From Butyrivibrio sp. (GTDB taxonomy: Bacteria; Bacillota; Clostridia; Lachnospirales; Lachnospiraceae), in the NCBI GenBank assembly GCA_017620235.1, contig JAFZQT010000020.1, forward strand, positions 1 through 41,970: a DNA stretch of 41,970 nt, given 5' to 3'. Below the pieces are notes generated by a model. It had not been told where the DNA came from, searched no databases, and saw nothing but the letters and a program-made list of their open reading frames with translations. Positions within the stretch are counted from its first letter, which is position 1. The number at the start of each line of letters is the position of its first letter. A program made the position numbers and the translations under genes. This document shows, piece by piece, positions 1 to 8,733 of this stretch.

Positions 1-1
1 G

Positions 2-526
2 ACAGAGGCTATGACTCTTGGTACAAGAATCGTAGTTATGAAAGATGGTCTTATCCAGCAGGTTGATACACCTCAGAACCTCTATGAGAAGCCCGCTAAC
101 CTCTTCGTTGCAGGATTCATGGGATCACCTCAGATGAACTTCATCGATGCTGAAGTTGTTGTTTCAGGTGACAAGGCTAGCCTTAGAGTAGCAGATCAGC
201 TCATCGAGCTTCCTCCTGCAAAGGCTAAGAAGGTTATCGAAGGTGGTTATGCAGGAAAGACTGTAACATTCGGTATCCGTCCTGAGGATGTTGATGATTC
301 AGAAGTTGTTGTTAGCACATCAAAGGCTGTATTCGAGTCAACAATCAACGTTTACGAGCTTCTTGGTGCAGAAGTTTATCTGTACTTTGATCTTGATCAG
401 TTCCCTATTACTGCAAGAGTTGATTCTCGTACAACAGCAAGACCTGGCGATAAGGTTAAATTCGCATTTGATGTTGAGAAGATCCACATCTTCGACAAAG
501 AGACAGAAGAGACAATCACAAACTAA
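2..526 (+). CDS. Sugar ABC transporter ATP-binding protein, C-terminal part (partial)
   Basis: The gene runs in from outside the window; the open frame is already coding at base 2 and stops with TAA at 524-526. The visible part starts TEAMTLGTRIVVMKDG, which is the H-loop/D-loop end of a MalK/UgpC/MsmK-type nucleotide-binding domain. It continues with the family's QQVDTPQNLYEKPANLFVAGF motif and then the OB-fold regulatory (TOBE) domain, containing FGIRPEDV. Proteins of this family energise import of oligosaccharides or glycerol-3-phosphate by CUT1-type transporters, and in Firmicutes one ATPase often serves several transporters. Walker A, signature and Walker B motifs are outside the window. 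No permease is seen beside it, and a terminator follows, so it ends its transcription unit. The substrate cannot be told from this part. Confidence 0.9.
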   Translation, partial: TEAMTLGTRIVVMKDGLIQQVDTPQNLYEKPANLFVAGFMGSPQMNFIDAEVVVSGDKASLRVADQLIELPPAKAKKVIEGGYAGKTVTFGIRPEDVDDSEVVVSTSKAVFESTINVYELLGAEVYLYFDLDQFPITARVDSRTTARPGDKVKFAFDVEKIHIFDKETEETITN

Positions 527-545
527 TATTGTGAATAAACTAATG

Positions 546-576
546 AGGGACCATGCGATGCATGGTCCCTTTTTTC
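546..576 (+). terminator. Intrinsic terminator after the ABC ATPase gene
   Basis: AGGGACCATGC (546-556) and GCATGGTCCCT (560-570) form a perfect 11-bp stem with a GAT loop, followed directly by a T run to 575. It lies 20 bases after the stop codon. Confidence 0.9.
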
Positions 577-629
577 AATAGGAATTTCCTGTGCTATACT
601 AAAGATAGTTTCTTTTGAAAGGAGAAAGC

Positions 630-1718
630 ATGATTTCAACGCAGACCATAAAAGGAAGTATAAGTGAACTTGCAGCTATAACCAAAGTAGATCTATGTGT
701 GATGGATCTGGGCGGAGAGGTTGTAGCATCTACAGGCGAGATGGGCTTTTCTGATAATTCCATAATTACAAGTTTTGCCGCATCACCGGTTGATTCACAG
801 GTGATAGGGGATGTACACCTGTTTAAAATTATGGATGATGGAGATCCTTTATACATACTGCTTTCAAAAGGCGACAATGAGCAGGCGTATATGGTTGGTA
901 AGATTGCGGTTAGCCAGCTTCAGGCGCTCGTTCTTGCATATAAGGAAAGATTTGACAGGAATAATTTTTTCCAAAATCTCCTTCTTGATAACATGCTCAT
1001 GATCGACGTATATAACAGGGCAAGAAAGCTTAAGATAGAGGTAACTGCTCCAAGAACGATAATTCTTGTTGAGACCGGACGTACGAAAGATAACAGCGCC
1101 AGAGAGCTTCTTACAAGTATGTTCGCGCCGACTTCCGGTGACTATGTTACGGCGGTGGATGAGAATAGCATAATTATCGTAAAGTCTTTGGGTAAGAATG
1201 AGTCATATGATGATGTAAATAAGATTGCGACAACTATAGTGGATATGATGAATACGGAGGCTCTTTTAAATGTAAGAGTTGCCTACGGAACAATAGTTGA
1301 AGAGATCAGGGATCTTAGTAAGTCTTTCAAAGAAGCGAAGATGGCACTCGAAGTTGGAAGAATTTTCAACGCAGAATGTAGAGCAAACGGATATAATACG
1401 CTCGGAATAGGAAGGCTTATATATCAGCTTCCCGAGAGCCTTTGCAAGATGTTTATCGATGAGATATTTGAAGACAGGGAGATACCGAGTAATCTTGACG
1501 AAGAGACTCTGAACACGATCGCAAAGTTCTTTGAGAACAATCTTAATGTATCGGAAACTTCAAGACAGCTCTTTGTGCATAGAAATACTCTTGTGTACAG
1601 GATTGAGAAACTTGAAAAGAGCTGCGGACTTGATGTGAGAAAATTCGATGATGCGCTTACTTTCAAGATAGCGCTCATGGTTCTTAATTACATGAAATAT
1701 CTTAGGGAAAGAGAATAA
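630..1718 (+). CDS. CdaR/PucR-family transcriptional regulator
   Basis: A 362-residue cytoplasmic DNA-binding protein. The C-terminal about 60 residues contain NVSETSRQLFVHRNTLVYRI followed by LEKSCGLDVRKFDDAL, the typical PucR C-terminal helix-turn-helix. The middle (about residues 130-270) fits the GGDEF-like domain found between sensor and HTH in CdaR-type regulators, and the N-terminal about 110 residues would be the sensing domain. Family members control sugar-acid, purine or amino-acid catabolic genes. I place the start at ATG 630 because AAAGGAG at 618-624 is well spaced from it; an upstream in-frame TTG at 615 would put that ribosome site inside the gene. It follows the ABC ATPase after a terminator, so it is probably a separate unit. 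Its ligand is unknown. Confidence 0.8.
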   Translation: MISTQTIKGSISELAAITKVDLCVMDLGGEVVASTGEMGFSDNSIITSFAASPVDSQVIGDVHLFKIMDDGDPLYILLSKGDNEQAYMVGKIAVSQLQALVLAYKERFDRNNFFQNLLLDNMLMIDVYNRARKLKIEVTAPRTIILVETGRTKDNSARELLTSMFAPTSGDYVTAVDENSIIIVKSLGKNESYDDVNKIATTIVDMMNTEALLNVRVAYGTIVEEIRDLSKSFKEAKMALEVGRIFNAECRANGYNTLGIGRLIYQLPESLCKMFIDEIFEDREIPSNLDEETLNTIAKFFENNLNVSETSRQLFVHRNTLVYRIEKLEKSCGLDVRKFDDALTFKIALMVLNYMKYLRERE

Positions 1719-1737
1719 AAGATACAGAACTAAAGAA

Positions 1738-1918
1738 AGCGGTCCTGTGAGGGATACATGCACGTTGACTCCCGGCAGAACGCAGGCGACCTTACAACAC
1801 ATGAAAGATTCTGCTTAGTGCTGCTTCGTTCCCGACCTGACACGGTTCGCAGATTTTCATTGCATAAGACCCACGCTTGCACGAAAGGACTGCTACATGC
1901 ACCCTTCACAAGACCGCT
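1738..1918 (-). ncRNA. ffs: Signal recognition particle RNA (large Gram-positive type)
   Basis: Read on the minus strand, the apical SRP domain is clear: GTCAGGTCGGGAACGAAGCA, the Ffh-binding helix 8 segment. The 5' end (AGCGGTCTTGTGAAGGG) and 3' end (CCCTCACAGGACCGCT) pair into a long terminal stem, and the length of about 181 bases leaves room for an Alu-like 5' domain as in other Firmicutes. The RNA forms the SRP with Ffh to target nascent membrane proteins. The 5' end at 1918 is supported by a near-consensus promoter whose -10 ends 7 bases upstream. In Bacillus the SRP RNA also lies close to tadA; here tadA is about 600 bases away, with an Rrf2 gene between, and is on the opposite strand. 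Confidence 0.93.
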
Positions 1919-1924
1919 CTGATT

Positions 1925-1953
1925 ACTATACTTTTTTTTGACCGTTATGTCAA
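1925..1953 (-). promoter_or_regulatory. Promoter of the SRP RNA gene
   Basis: On the minus strand there is TTGACA (1953-1948), a 17-base spacer and TATAGT (1930-1925), a near-consensus sigma-A promoter. The predicted start falls on the first base of the SRP RNA stem at about 1918. The -35 box nearly touches the 3' end of the Rrf2 gene. Confidence 0.85.
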
Positions 1954-1957
1954 TTTG

Positions 1958-2365
1958 TTATTGTTGGATAAGATCCTTCAAAGTGTAGCTGTCAATGTAT
2001 TTGTTCACAACTTCATCCAGACCTTTCCAGAAATTTATGGAGTTGCATGAATCGGAACGGGGACATGTGACTCCGTTTTCATAGGCAACACACTCGACAG
2101 GAGTGAGAGTACCTTCAACCGTTCTTAATACGGTTCCGACATTATATTCTTCAGGACTCATGGCGAGACGGTATCCACCGTTGCTTCCGCGCATGCTGTT
2201 GAGATAGCCTGCTTTATTTAATGTGGATACGATTTGTTCCAGGTATTTGATCGGTATGTTTTGTCTCTGAGAAATGTCTTTAAGTGCAATAAAATTGCCG
2301 TTTCCAAAGCTGGCAAGATCTATCATTACTCTCAAGGCGTATCTGCCCTTTGTGGATATTCGCAT
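1958..2365 (-). CDS. Rrf2-family transcriptional regulator
   Basis: A 135-residue winged-helix regulator. The start MRISTKGRYALRVMIDLA is the family signature, followed by the recognition helix region (RQNIPIKYLEQIVSTLNKAG) and the wing with RGSNGGYRLA. Three cysteines lie in the loop where IscR and NsrR bind a [2Fe-2S] or [4Fe-4S] cluster (VECVAYENGVTCPRSDSC; spacing C-x8-C-x5-C), so Fe-S or redox sensing is plausible. CymR-type members lack this set, so an IscR-like role fits better. No iscS/iscU or cysteine genes are adjacent, so targets cannot be assigned. The start is ATG at 2365, after a purine-rich AAAAAGGGG stretch. Confidence 0.9.
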   Translation of the reverse strand: MRISTKGRYALRVMIDLASFGNGNFIALKDISQRQNIPIKYLEQIVSTLNKAGYLNSMRGSNGGYRLAMSPEEYNVGTVLRTVEGTLTPVECVAYENGVTCPRSDSCNSINFWKGLDEVVNKYIDSYTLKDLIQQ

Positions 2366-2419
2366 AAAAAACCCCTTTTTACAGATAATTTGGGATAAGA
2401 TAATGATATAGGCGTCATA

Positions 2420-2448
2420 AGTCTATCATGTATCATTTATGATAACAA
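2420..2448 (-). promoter_or_regulatory. Candidate promoter and operator of the Rrf2 gene
   Basis: On the minus strand TTGTTA (2448-2443), 17 bases, then TAGACT (2425-2420) could be a sigma-A promoter. A perfect inverted repeat TATCAT-TT-ATGATA (2431-2444) fills much of the spacer, where a repressor would block polymerase. Autoregulation by the Rrf2 protein is an inference. Confidence 0.4.
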
Positions 2449-2527
2449 AAATATAAAACAATTACTACCATTTTAGTAGGAAATGAGCAGTTAAAGCTGT
2501 TCAGAGAAGTAGGAAAGAAGTAAATTT

Positions 2528-3070
2528 ATGAAAATGCAGCCAAAATCCGCAAGTGTAAACAAGAAAGAATACACTGAGGATGAGCTTAAAGATATAAAGT
2601 ATATGCGAGCAGCCATCAATCAGGCTAAGAAAGCATATGCTCTTGGAGAAGTACCGATAGGATGTGTCATAGTATATGAGGACAAGATAATCGGTCGAGG
2701 CTATAACAGGCGCAATACAGACAAGACACCGCTTGCTCATGCGGAGATAACCGCGATACGTAAGGCGGGAAAAGTTATAAAAGATTGGAGACTTGAGGGG
2801 TGTAAGCTGTATGTTACTTTGGAACCGTGCCAGATGTGCGCGGGAGCAATTGTACAGGCAAGGATACCCGAAGTCATAATGGCAGCAATGAACCCTAAGG
2901 CTGGATGTGCCGGATCGGTGATGGATATTCTGAACAATCCGGATTTTAACCATCAGGTTGTTGTGAAAAAAGGCGTATTGGAAGACGAATGCAGTAAACT
3001 GCTAAAAGATTTTTTTATAGAGCTTAGAGCAAGAAATAAAGCTGAGAAAGAGCAGAAAGGGAATCTTTAA
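2528..3070 (+). CDS. tadA: tRNA-specific adenosine deaminase TadA
   Basis: This cytoplasmic zinc enzyme converts adenosine 34 of tRNA-Arg(ACG) to inosine so one tRNA can read CGU, CGC and CGA. The deaminase motifs are complete: HAE (His71, catalytic Glu73) and PCQMC (Cys101, Cys104), preceded by the family motif AYALGEVPIGCVIV. At 180 residues it is slightly longer than usual because of about 20 charged N-terminal residues before the conserved YMRAAI helix. Codon 1 at 2528 follows an AGGAAAG ribosome site; a later start would lack one. The next gene starts immediately after its stop codon, so the two are probably co-transcribed. Confidence 0.93.
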   Translation: MKMQPKSASVNKKEYTEDELKDIKYMRAAINQAKKAYALGEVPIGCVIVYEDKIIGRGYNRRNTDKTPLAHAEITAIRKAGKVIKDWRLEGCKLYVTLEPCQMCAGAIVQARIPEVIMAAMNPKAGCAGSVMDILNNPDFNHQVVVKKGVLEDECSKLLKDFFIELRARNKAEKEQKGNL

Positions 3071-4663
3071 GTGAAAAAGAAGATAATTGCGCTGGTAATG
3101 ACAGCAGTAATGATGGCTAGTACGATTGCATGTGGAACCGATAAGAAGGCGGTTTCAGATTTCCAGTATCGAAATATAGATGTTTCGGGACCTCCGGTTA
3201 CCATTACTTATCTGACCATAGGTGACAAGCCTATAAACGGAATGACTGAAAAGGTGCTTGAGAAGCTTAATGAACTTCTTTTGAAGAAGGTAAATGCAAA
3301 GCTGGACATTTATTATATCGGTTGGAATGATTATCTGGAAAACTACAACAAGACACTCAGCCTGGGAAACGTTAATGTTGATCTGATCGCTGCAGGAAGT
3401 GACTGGCTTGATGCTTGGCCTAATGCTGCTAATGGATATTTTATGCCTCTTTCTGAAGAGATGCTTAGAACATATTGTCCCCAGACATACAGATACGTTT
3501 CATCAATGGATTGGGATTGTTGTTCTTATGATGGAAAAATCTATTTTATCCCGGAAAACGAATATACTCAGTGGATAAATTATGGCTTTGTATACAGGCT
3601 TGATAATGTTAAGCAGGTAGAAAAATCCAAGTCTGATGAGATCGGTGAAGATTTTAAGATAGGTGAGATCCAGGATTGGGATGGCCTGGACAGATTCTTT
3701 AGAAACTATAAAGAATTAAATCCTGATAAGCTTTTGTGGGATGTTGACGGAAAAGAAACCACGCAGGCTCTGGGATATATTATGTCCGAAAGTAATTATA
3801 TTCCCATATATGAGCTTGGAGAGTACGGAATATGGGGAATCTTTAAGAATGCTCACAGCCAGATTGTTTCTCCGTACATGTCCGGTAATTACCTTATTAA
3901 CTATGCAAAGCTCATGAAGAGATGGAACGAGCTTGGCGTATGGAGAAATGACTTTAAAGATTACAAGGATAACTATGAAGCCTTTTATAACGGGGAGACT
4001 TCTGTTGTTCTTGCAACTACGGAGGATTATTACACAACTATACAGCCCAATATGCAGATTTATCAGCCGGAAGCAAAGCTTAAATTCTTCTGGTTTGGTA
4101 AAGACAACATTTTAAAGACAAGTATATTGCATGGGGCAATGGCGGTTTCTTCAAAATCAAAGAATCCCGAAAGAGCTCTTATGGTATATGACATATTGAG
4201 AAACGATGAGGAATGTTACAGGCTTATAAGATACGGAATAGAAGGCGTGCAGTATCAGATCAATCACAACAAAGATATGCTTGAGAAGCCCAGTGGATAT
4301 AATGATGAAAAAGATGGAATAACAACTAATTTCTGGTGGGGAAGAAGAGATATATTTGAAAAAGCTGATTCGAATTATGCCTGGGATGAGTATAACGAAC
4401 TTAAAACAGAATATAACAAGATCGCGATCGATTATCCTTGGGATAAATATCGATTTATGACGACCAATATCAATTCTACAATTCAAGCAGTTACAAAGGT
4501 TTGCGATAAGTATATTCCTGAGATTACTTATGGCAGATATGATCGCACACCTGAGGCAGAAGTAGATGAATTCAGAAAAGAACTTCAGGCAGCGGGAATA
4601 GATGAAGTAAAAAATTATTTGCAGAATATTTATGATTCCGACAAGGATATGACCGGACATTAA
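3071..4663 (+). CDS. Extracellular solute-binding-like lipoprotein
   Basis: A 530-residue lipoprotein. The N-terminus has a KKK charge, a hydrophobic stretch and the lipobox ASTIAC (Cys at residue 21), so it should be lipidated and held on the outside of the membrane. The remainder fits the large type-1 solute-binding proteins of Lachnospiraceae and Paenibacillus (LplA-like), including an early VTITYLTIGDKP strand, GWNDYLENYNKTLSLGNVNV, and a late region rich in Trp and Tyr typical of oligosaccharide binding. The GTG start directly abuts the tadA stop, with AAAGGG upstream. No permease genes are next to it, so it is either an orphan binding protein served by a distant transporter or a surface binding protein. 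The ligand cannot be named. Confidence 0.78.
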   Translation: MKKKIIALVMTAVMMASTIACGTDKKAVSDFQYRNIDVSGPPVTITYLTIGDKPINGMTEKVLEKLNELLLKKVNAKLDIYYIGWNDYLENYNKTLSLGNVNVDLIAAGSDWLDAWPNAANGYFMPLSEEMLRTYCPQTYRYVSSMDWDCCSYDGKIYFIPENEYTQWINYGFVYRLDNVKQVEKSKSDEIGEDFKIGEIQDWDGLDRFFRNYKELNPDKLLWDVDGKETTQALGYIMSESNYIPIYELGEYGIWGIFKNAHSQIVSPYMSGNYLINYAKLMKRWNELGVWRNDFKDYKDNYEAFYNGETSVVLATTEDYYTTIQPNMQIYQPEAKLKFFWFGKDNILKTSILHGAMAVSSKSKNPERALMVYDILRNDEECYRLIRYGIEGVQYQINHNKDMLEKPSGYNDEKDGITTNFWWGRRDIFEKADSNYAWDEYNELKTEYNKIAIDYPWDKYRFMTTNINSTIQAVTKVCDKYIPEITYGRYDRTPEAEVDEFRKELQAAGIDEVKNYLQNIYDSDKDMTGH

Positions 4664-4713
4664 TAAATATCATACAAAGAAGACGAAAACTATGATAAAA
4701 TAACGCCTGTAAA

Positions 4714-4730
4714 TTGTATACATGTATAGC
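4714..4730 (+). promoter_or_regulatory. Palindromic candidate operator upstream of the aconitase gene
   Basis: TATACATGTATA (4717-4728) is a perfect 12-bp palindrome, 30 bases before the aconitase start codon and just before its ribosome site. It resembles a half-turn-symmetric regulator site, but no regulator can be named. Confidence 0.35.
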
Positions 4731-4758
4731 GTAGTAAAAATGGGTAGGAGGAACAGTA

Positions 4759-7050
4759 ATGGTAACAACACTTGAACATGGGTGTTATCTCATAAACGGT
4801 AACACTGTAGTACCTGATAATGCAGAGGCTGCAGCTGTTCTTGCATCTAATGGCGTATCAGAGGATGCGGCTAAGAGTGCAAAAGAGAACACAATAGCAT
4901 ATGGAATACTTAAAGAGCATAATACTTCCGGAAACATGGAAAAGTTATGCGTTAAGTTTGATAAACTTACTTCACACGACATAACATATGTCGGAATCAT
5001 TCAGACAGCAAGGGCATCGGGACTTGAGAAATTCCCTATTCCCTATGTACTTACAAACTGCCACAATTCACTTTGTGCGGTTGGTGGAACAATCAATGAA
5101 GACGACCATGTATTTGGTCTTACAGCAGCTCAGAAATACGGCGGAATCTATGTACCCCCTCATCAGGCGGTTATTCACCAGTTTGCAAGAGAGATGCTTG
5201 CAGCAGGCGGAAGCATGATTCTTGGATCTGATTCACACACAAGATACGGAGCTCTCGGAACAATGGCTATCGGAGAGGGCGGACCGGAGCTTGTTAAGCA
5301 GCTTCTCGGACAGACATATGATGTTGATATGCCGGGAGTTGTAGCAATATATCTTGAGGGAGAGCCTAAGAAGGGCGTAGGACCTCAGGACGTTGCACTT
5401 GCAATCATCGGAGAGGTGTTTGGAAGCGGCTACGTAAAGAATAAAGTAATGGAGTTTGTCGGACCTGGTGTTGAAAAGCTCAGCGCAGATTTCAGAATCG
5501 GTGTTGACGTTATGACAACAGAGACAACATGTCTTTCATCAATCTGGCAGACAGACGATACAATTAAGGAATTCTATGAGATTCACGGAAGAGTAGGCGA
5601 TTACAAGGAACTCAAGCCAGGAAAGGTTGCTTACTACGACGGACTCGTAAAGGTAGATCTCAGTACTATCAATCCTATGATCGCTATGCCTTTCCATCCC
5701 AGCAATGTATATGAGATTGCAGAGGTTAATCGCAATGCAGCAGATATTCTTGCAGATGTTGAGAAGAGAGCAAGAGTCAGCTTCGGCGACAGCATAGAGT
5801 ATTCACTTCAGGATAAGATCAAAGACGGTAAGTTCATTGTTGAGCAGGGAATAATCGCAGGTTGTGCAGGTGGTGGATTCGAGAACATTTGCGCAGCAGC
5901 AGATATTCTTAAGGGCCACTTTATCGGAAATGACAGATTTACACTCAGTGTATATCCTGCTTCAACTCCTATATTCATGGAAGTCGTAAAGAATGGCGCA
6001 GCTGCAGCAATCCTTGAGACAGGTGCAATCCTTAAGACAGCATTCTGCGGACCTTGCTTCGGTGCAGGTGATACTCCCGCAAACAATGCATTCAGTATCA
6101 GACATTCAACAAGAAACTTCCCTAACCGTGAAGGATCTAAGGTTCAGAACGGTCAGGTTGCATCAGTTGCACTTATGGATGCAAGATCAATTGCCGCAAC
6201 AGCAGCAAATCAGGGTGTTCTTACACCTGCAACAGAGTTTGACGGAGAACTCAAGAAATACAAGTATCACTTTGACAGTGAGATTTATAAGAACCGTGTA
6301 TTTGATTCACACGGAGTTGCAGATCCTTCAGTTGAGCTTCAGCTCGGACCAAACATCAAGGATTGGCCTAAGATGTCAGAGCTTCCTGAGAACATGGTGC
6401 TCAGAGTCGTATCAGAGATTCATGATCCTGTAACAACAACTGATGAGCTTATTCCTTCAGGAGAGACATCATCTTACAGATCAAATCCTCTCGGACTTGC
6501 TGAGTTTACTTTATCAAGAAAAGATCCTGCATATGTAGGACTTGCTAAAGAGATGCGCGCTGCACAGGATGCACTTGTTGAAGGCAAAGATCCTATTGCA
6601 GCTTGGGGTGAGCTCAAGGGCGTAATGGAAGTAATCGGTAAGAAGTTCGACGGAGTAAACAATGACAATGTCGGATTCGGATCAACAATCTTTGCTGTTA
6701 AGCCCGGTGACGGTTCTGCCAGAGAGCAGGCTGCATCATGCCAGAAGGTTCTTGGCGGATGGGCAAACATCGCCAATGAATATGCAACAAAGAGATATCG
6801 CTCTAACCTTATTAACTGGGGTATGCTTCCTTTTGTTATTGAAGAGGGTGATCTTCCTTTCAAGAACAAAGACTACATCTTCCTTCCGGGAATCAGAGAT
6901 GCAGTTAAGAACAAGGATGAGGTTATTAAGGCATATGCTGTTGCAGGGGACAACATGACTGAGTTTGATCTTAAACTTGGTAATCTTACAGATGACGAAA
7001 GACAGATAATTCTTGACGGTTGCCTTATAAACTACAATAGAGTTAAGTAA
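4759..7050 (+). CDS. Aconitase-family hydratase
   Basis: A 763-residue member of the aconitase superfamily, which isomerises citrate or related hydroxy-acids with a [4Fe-4S] cluster. The three cluster cysteines are present at residues 369 (AGCAGGG), 430 and 433 (CGPCFG), with the same spacing pattern as in aconitases. The active-site motif [20 protein letters not shown] and the swivelling C-terminal domain with [18 protein letters not shown] are also present. The sequence style is closer to YbhJ-like or Bacteroidetes/Lachnospiraceae 'hydratase' proteins than to AcnA or AcnB, so citrate as the substrate is likely but not certain. GGTAGGAGG precedes ATG 4759. No citrate synthase or isocitrate dehydrogenase gene is adjacent. 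Codon use is that of a highly expressed gene (few rare codons). Confidence 0.85.
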   Translation: MVTTLEHGCYLINGNTVVPDNAEAAAVLASNGVSEDAAKSAKENTIAYGILKEHNTSGNMEKLCVKFDKLTSHDITYVGIIQTARASGLEKFPIPYVLTNCHNSLCAVGGTINEDDHVFGLTAAQKYGGIYVPPHQAVIHQFAREMLAAGGSMILGSDSHTRYGALGTMAIGEGGPELVKQLLGQTYDVDMPGVVAIYLEGEPKKGVGPQDVALAIIGEVFGSGYVKNKVMEFVGPGVEKLSADFRIGVDVMTTETTCLSSIWQTDDTIKEFYEIHGRVGDYKELKPGKVAYYDGLVKVDLSTINPMIAMPFHPSNVYEIAEVNRNAADILADVEKRARVSFGDSIEYSLQDKIKDGKFIVEQGIIAGCAGGGFENICAAADILKGHFIGNDRFTLSVYPASTPIFMEVVKNGAAAAILETGAILKTAFCGPCFGAGDTPANNAFSIRHSTRNFPNREGSKVQNGQVASVALMDARSIAATAANQGVLTPATEFDGELKKYKYHFDSEIYKNRVFDSHGVADPSVELQLGPNIKDWPKMSELPENMVLRVVSEIHDPVTTTDELIPSGETSSYRSNPLGLAEFTLSRKDPAYVGLAKEMRAAQDALVEGKDPIAAWGELKGVMEVIGKKFDGVNNDNVGFGSTIFAVKPGDGSAREQAASCQKVLGGWANIANEYATKRYRSNLINWGMLPFVIEEGDLPFKNKDYIFLPGIRDAVKNKDEVIKAYAVAGDNMTEFDLKLGNLTDDERQIILDGCLINYNRVK

Positions 7051-7067
7051 AAGGGACTGGTATTTAT

Positions 7068-8648
7068 ATGTTTTCTGTTATGAGGCGGAAAAACAGAATA
7101 GTTGCGGCAGTACTGTTACTGTCGCTTATTGGAAGCGTCGCAGGCTGCGGCGCTTCTTCTGCTGAAAAACAGGTTGATATGACTGAGGCAAATTCGGGAG
7201 GGCCGGAAATAGCCGAAAATGGTGAATATAATGTCCCTTTGCAGATCCCAAGTGTACTTGCCGATCAGATCGGGTACAAGACGGATTCTGTTAAGACAGT
7301 CATTTTACATGGAAAGAAGATTCCCAAGACATTTAGTGTAAAAGAGTTGGGAACAAAAGAAGAGAAGTACACGGGAGATGTGGTAAAGACTGTCTATAAT
7401 AATGAGACGGAAGAATATACCGGCATAGGATATTTCACAGACCTGAAGGAAGAGGGAAATTACTATGTCAGCGCAGATATAATCGGAGAGTCATATTCTT
7501 TTTCCATATCTGAAGATGCATATGCGGACTTGTTTAATGAAGCATGTAAAAAATACTACATAAATAGGTGCGGAACTTCATTATCCGAAGAATATGCGGG
7601 CGAGAATGCGCACAGTGCCTGCCATACAACTCCTGCACATATGCAGGAACACCCGGAGACAGAGATAGATGTTACCGGCGGATGGCACATGGATGAGCAG
7701 GCGGACAGGGATACCACGGTAGGATGTAAGGTGGCGGAGAATCTGCTTCTTGCGTTTGAGATGAATGAAACTGCATTTACGGATGAGGCGGGAATTCCCG
7801 AGAGTGGTAACGAGATACCTGATATTCTCGATGAAGTTCGCTACGAAATTGAATGGCTGATGAAAATGCAGGATGCAAAGACCGGCGGAGAATATGGTGC
7901 GGCGCTTACCGACAGTTCCGGCGGTGGAGATGTCATGACGTATCCTGTTATGGTCACACCTGTTTCTATGGAAGCGACAATAAACTTTGCATCGGTGCTT
8001 GCAAAATTTAGCTATATATATCAGAAATACGACGGTGGATTTGCAACCACTTGTTTAAAGGCGGCGGACAGAGCATGGAGCTGCTACTTTAACAACCAGA
8101 AGGCGCAGGATAATACCGCTGTATTCAAGGCTGCCGCAGAACTGTACAGAGCGACAGGGAATAAAGGATATGAGGCGGTTCTGGAGGATTATTTCAACAG
8201 AGAAAATTTTGGACAGATCTTTAATACTGATGACAATATAATGATCGGTTCGGTGACTTATCTTTCTACAAGTCAGACAGTTGATGTTAAGAGATGTGAG
8301 TATCTCATGAAACTATTGATGGAGCGTTCCGAGGATATCGCACAAAAAGCGGGACAATCGGCATATCTTGTTACAAAAACATCCGGCGAAAATTTCAGTG
8401 CATTGCTGGAAGACATGAGATGTCTAACCATAACCGACCATATAATATATAACCATGAATACACTACGATCATAGAAAACCATGCGCATTTTTTGATGGG
8501 TATGAATCCCGGAGCCGTAAATTATGTTACGGATACAACGGAGAGAACCTATGTAGATGATGCCGGTGTTGGGATTTTGAACGATCCTCAGGCTGATGCG
8601 CTTTTAGTATTTATGCTGAGTGTTCTTGAACAAAATAGAGAGGAATAG
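7068..8648 (+). CDS. GH9-like lipoprotein, probably catalytically inactive
   Basis: A 526-residue lipoprotein with lipobox SVAGC (Cys about residue 27). Residues about 60-150 look like the Ig-like domain that precedes many family 9 cellulases (PSVLADQIGYKTDSVKTVIL). The rest follows the GH9 (alpha/alpha)6 barrel order: VTGGWH near residue 203, NEIPDILDEVRYEIEWLMKM, and MGMNPGAVNYVTD near the end. The nucleophile/base motif normally written GGWHDAGD is replaced by GGWHMDEQADRD, and the C-terminal catalytic Glu context (NEVAIDWN in active enzymes) reads GILNDPQAD. So it is likely a carbohydrate-binding or structural relative rather than a cellulase. ATG 7068 is used; M5 is an alternative. It follows the hydratase gene by 17 bases. 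Confidence 0.75.
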   Translation: MFSVMRRKNRIVAAVLLLSLIGSVAGCGASSAEKQVDMTEANSGGPEIAENGEYNVPLQIPSVLADQIGYKTDSVKTVILHGKKIPKTFSVKELGTKEEKYTGDVVKTVYNNETEEYTGIGYFTDLKEEGNYYVSADIIGESYSFSISEDAYADLFNEACKKYYINRCGTSLSEEYAGENAHSACHTTPAHMQEHPETEIDVTGGWHMDEQADRDTTVGCKVAENLLLAFEMNETAFTDEAGIPESGNEIPDILDEVRYEIEWLMKMQDAKTGGEYGAALTDSSGGGDVMTYPVMVTPVSMEATINFASVLAKFSYIYQKYDGGFATTCLKAADRAWSCYFNNQKAQDNTAVFKAAAELYRATGNKGYEAVLEDYFNRENFGQIFNTDDNIMIGSVTYLSTSQTVDVKRCEYLMKLLMERSEDIAQKAGQSAYLVTKTSGENFSALLEDMRCLTITDHIIYNHEYTTIIENHAHFLMGMNPGAVNYVTDTTERTYVDDAGVGILNDPQADALLVFMLSVLEQNREE

Positions 8649-8697
8649 CACTTGTGATATAGAGCATTTTTTGCAATGTTTTTGCAAACTGTGGGAT

Positions 8698-8726
8698 TTG
8701 CATGGGCTGTATCATGGTGCTATAGT
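8698..8726 (+). promoter_or_regulatory. Candidate extended -10 promoter of the alpha/beta hydrolase gene
   Basis: TTGCAT (8698-8703), a 17-base spacer and TATAGT (8721-8726) with the TGC extension just before the -10. The expected transcription start is at about 8732-8734, right at the best start codon of the gene. Confidence 0.5.
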
Positions 8727-8733
8727 AAACCAA

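Noticed and set aside
2501..2953. 150-codon minus-strand frame over tadA
   Set aside because: Opposite-strand shadow of a gene with complete catalytic motifs.
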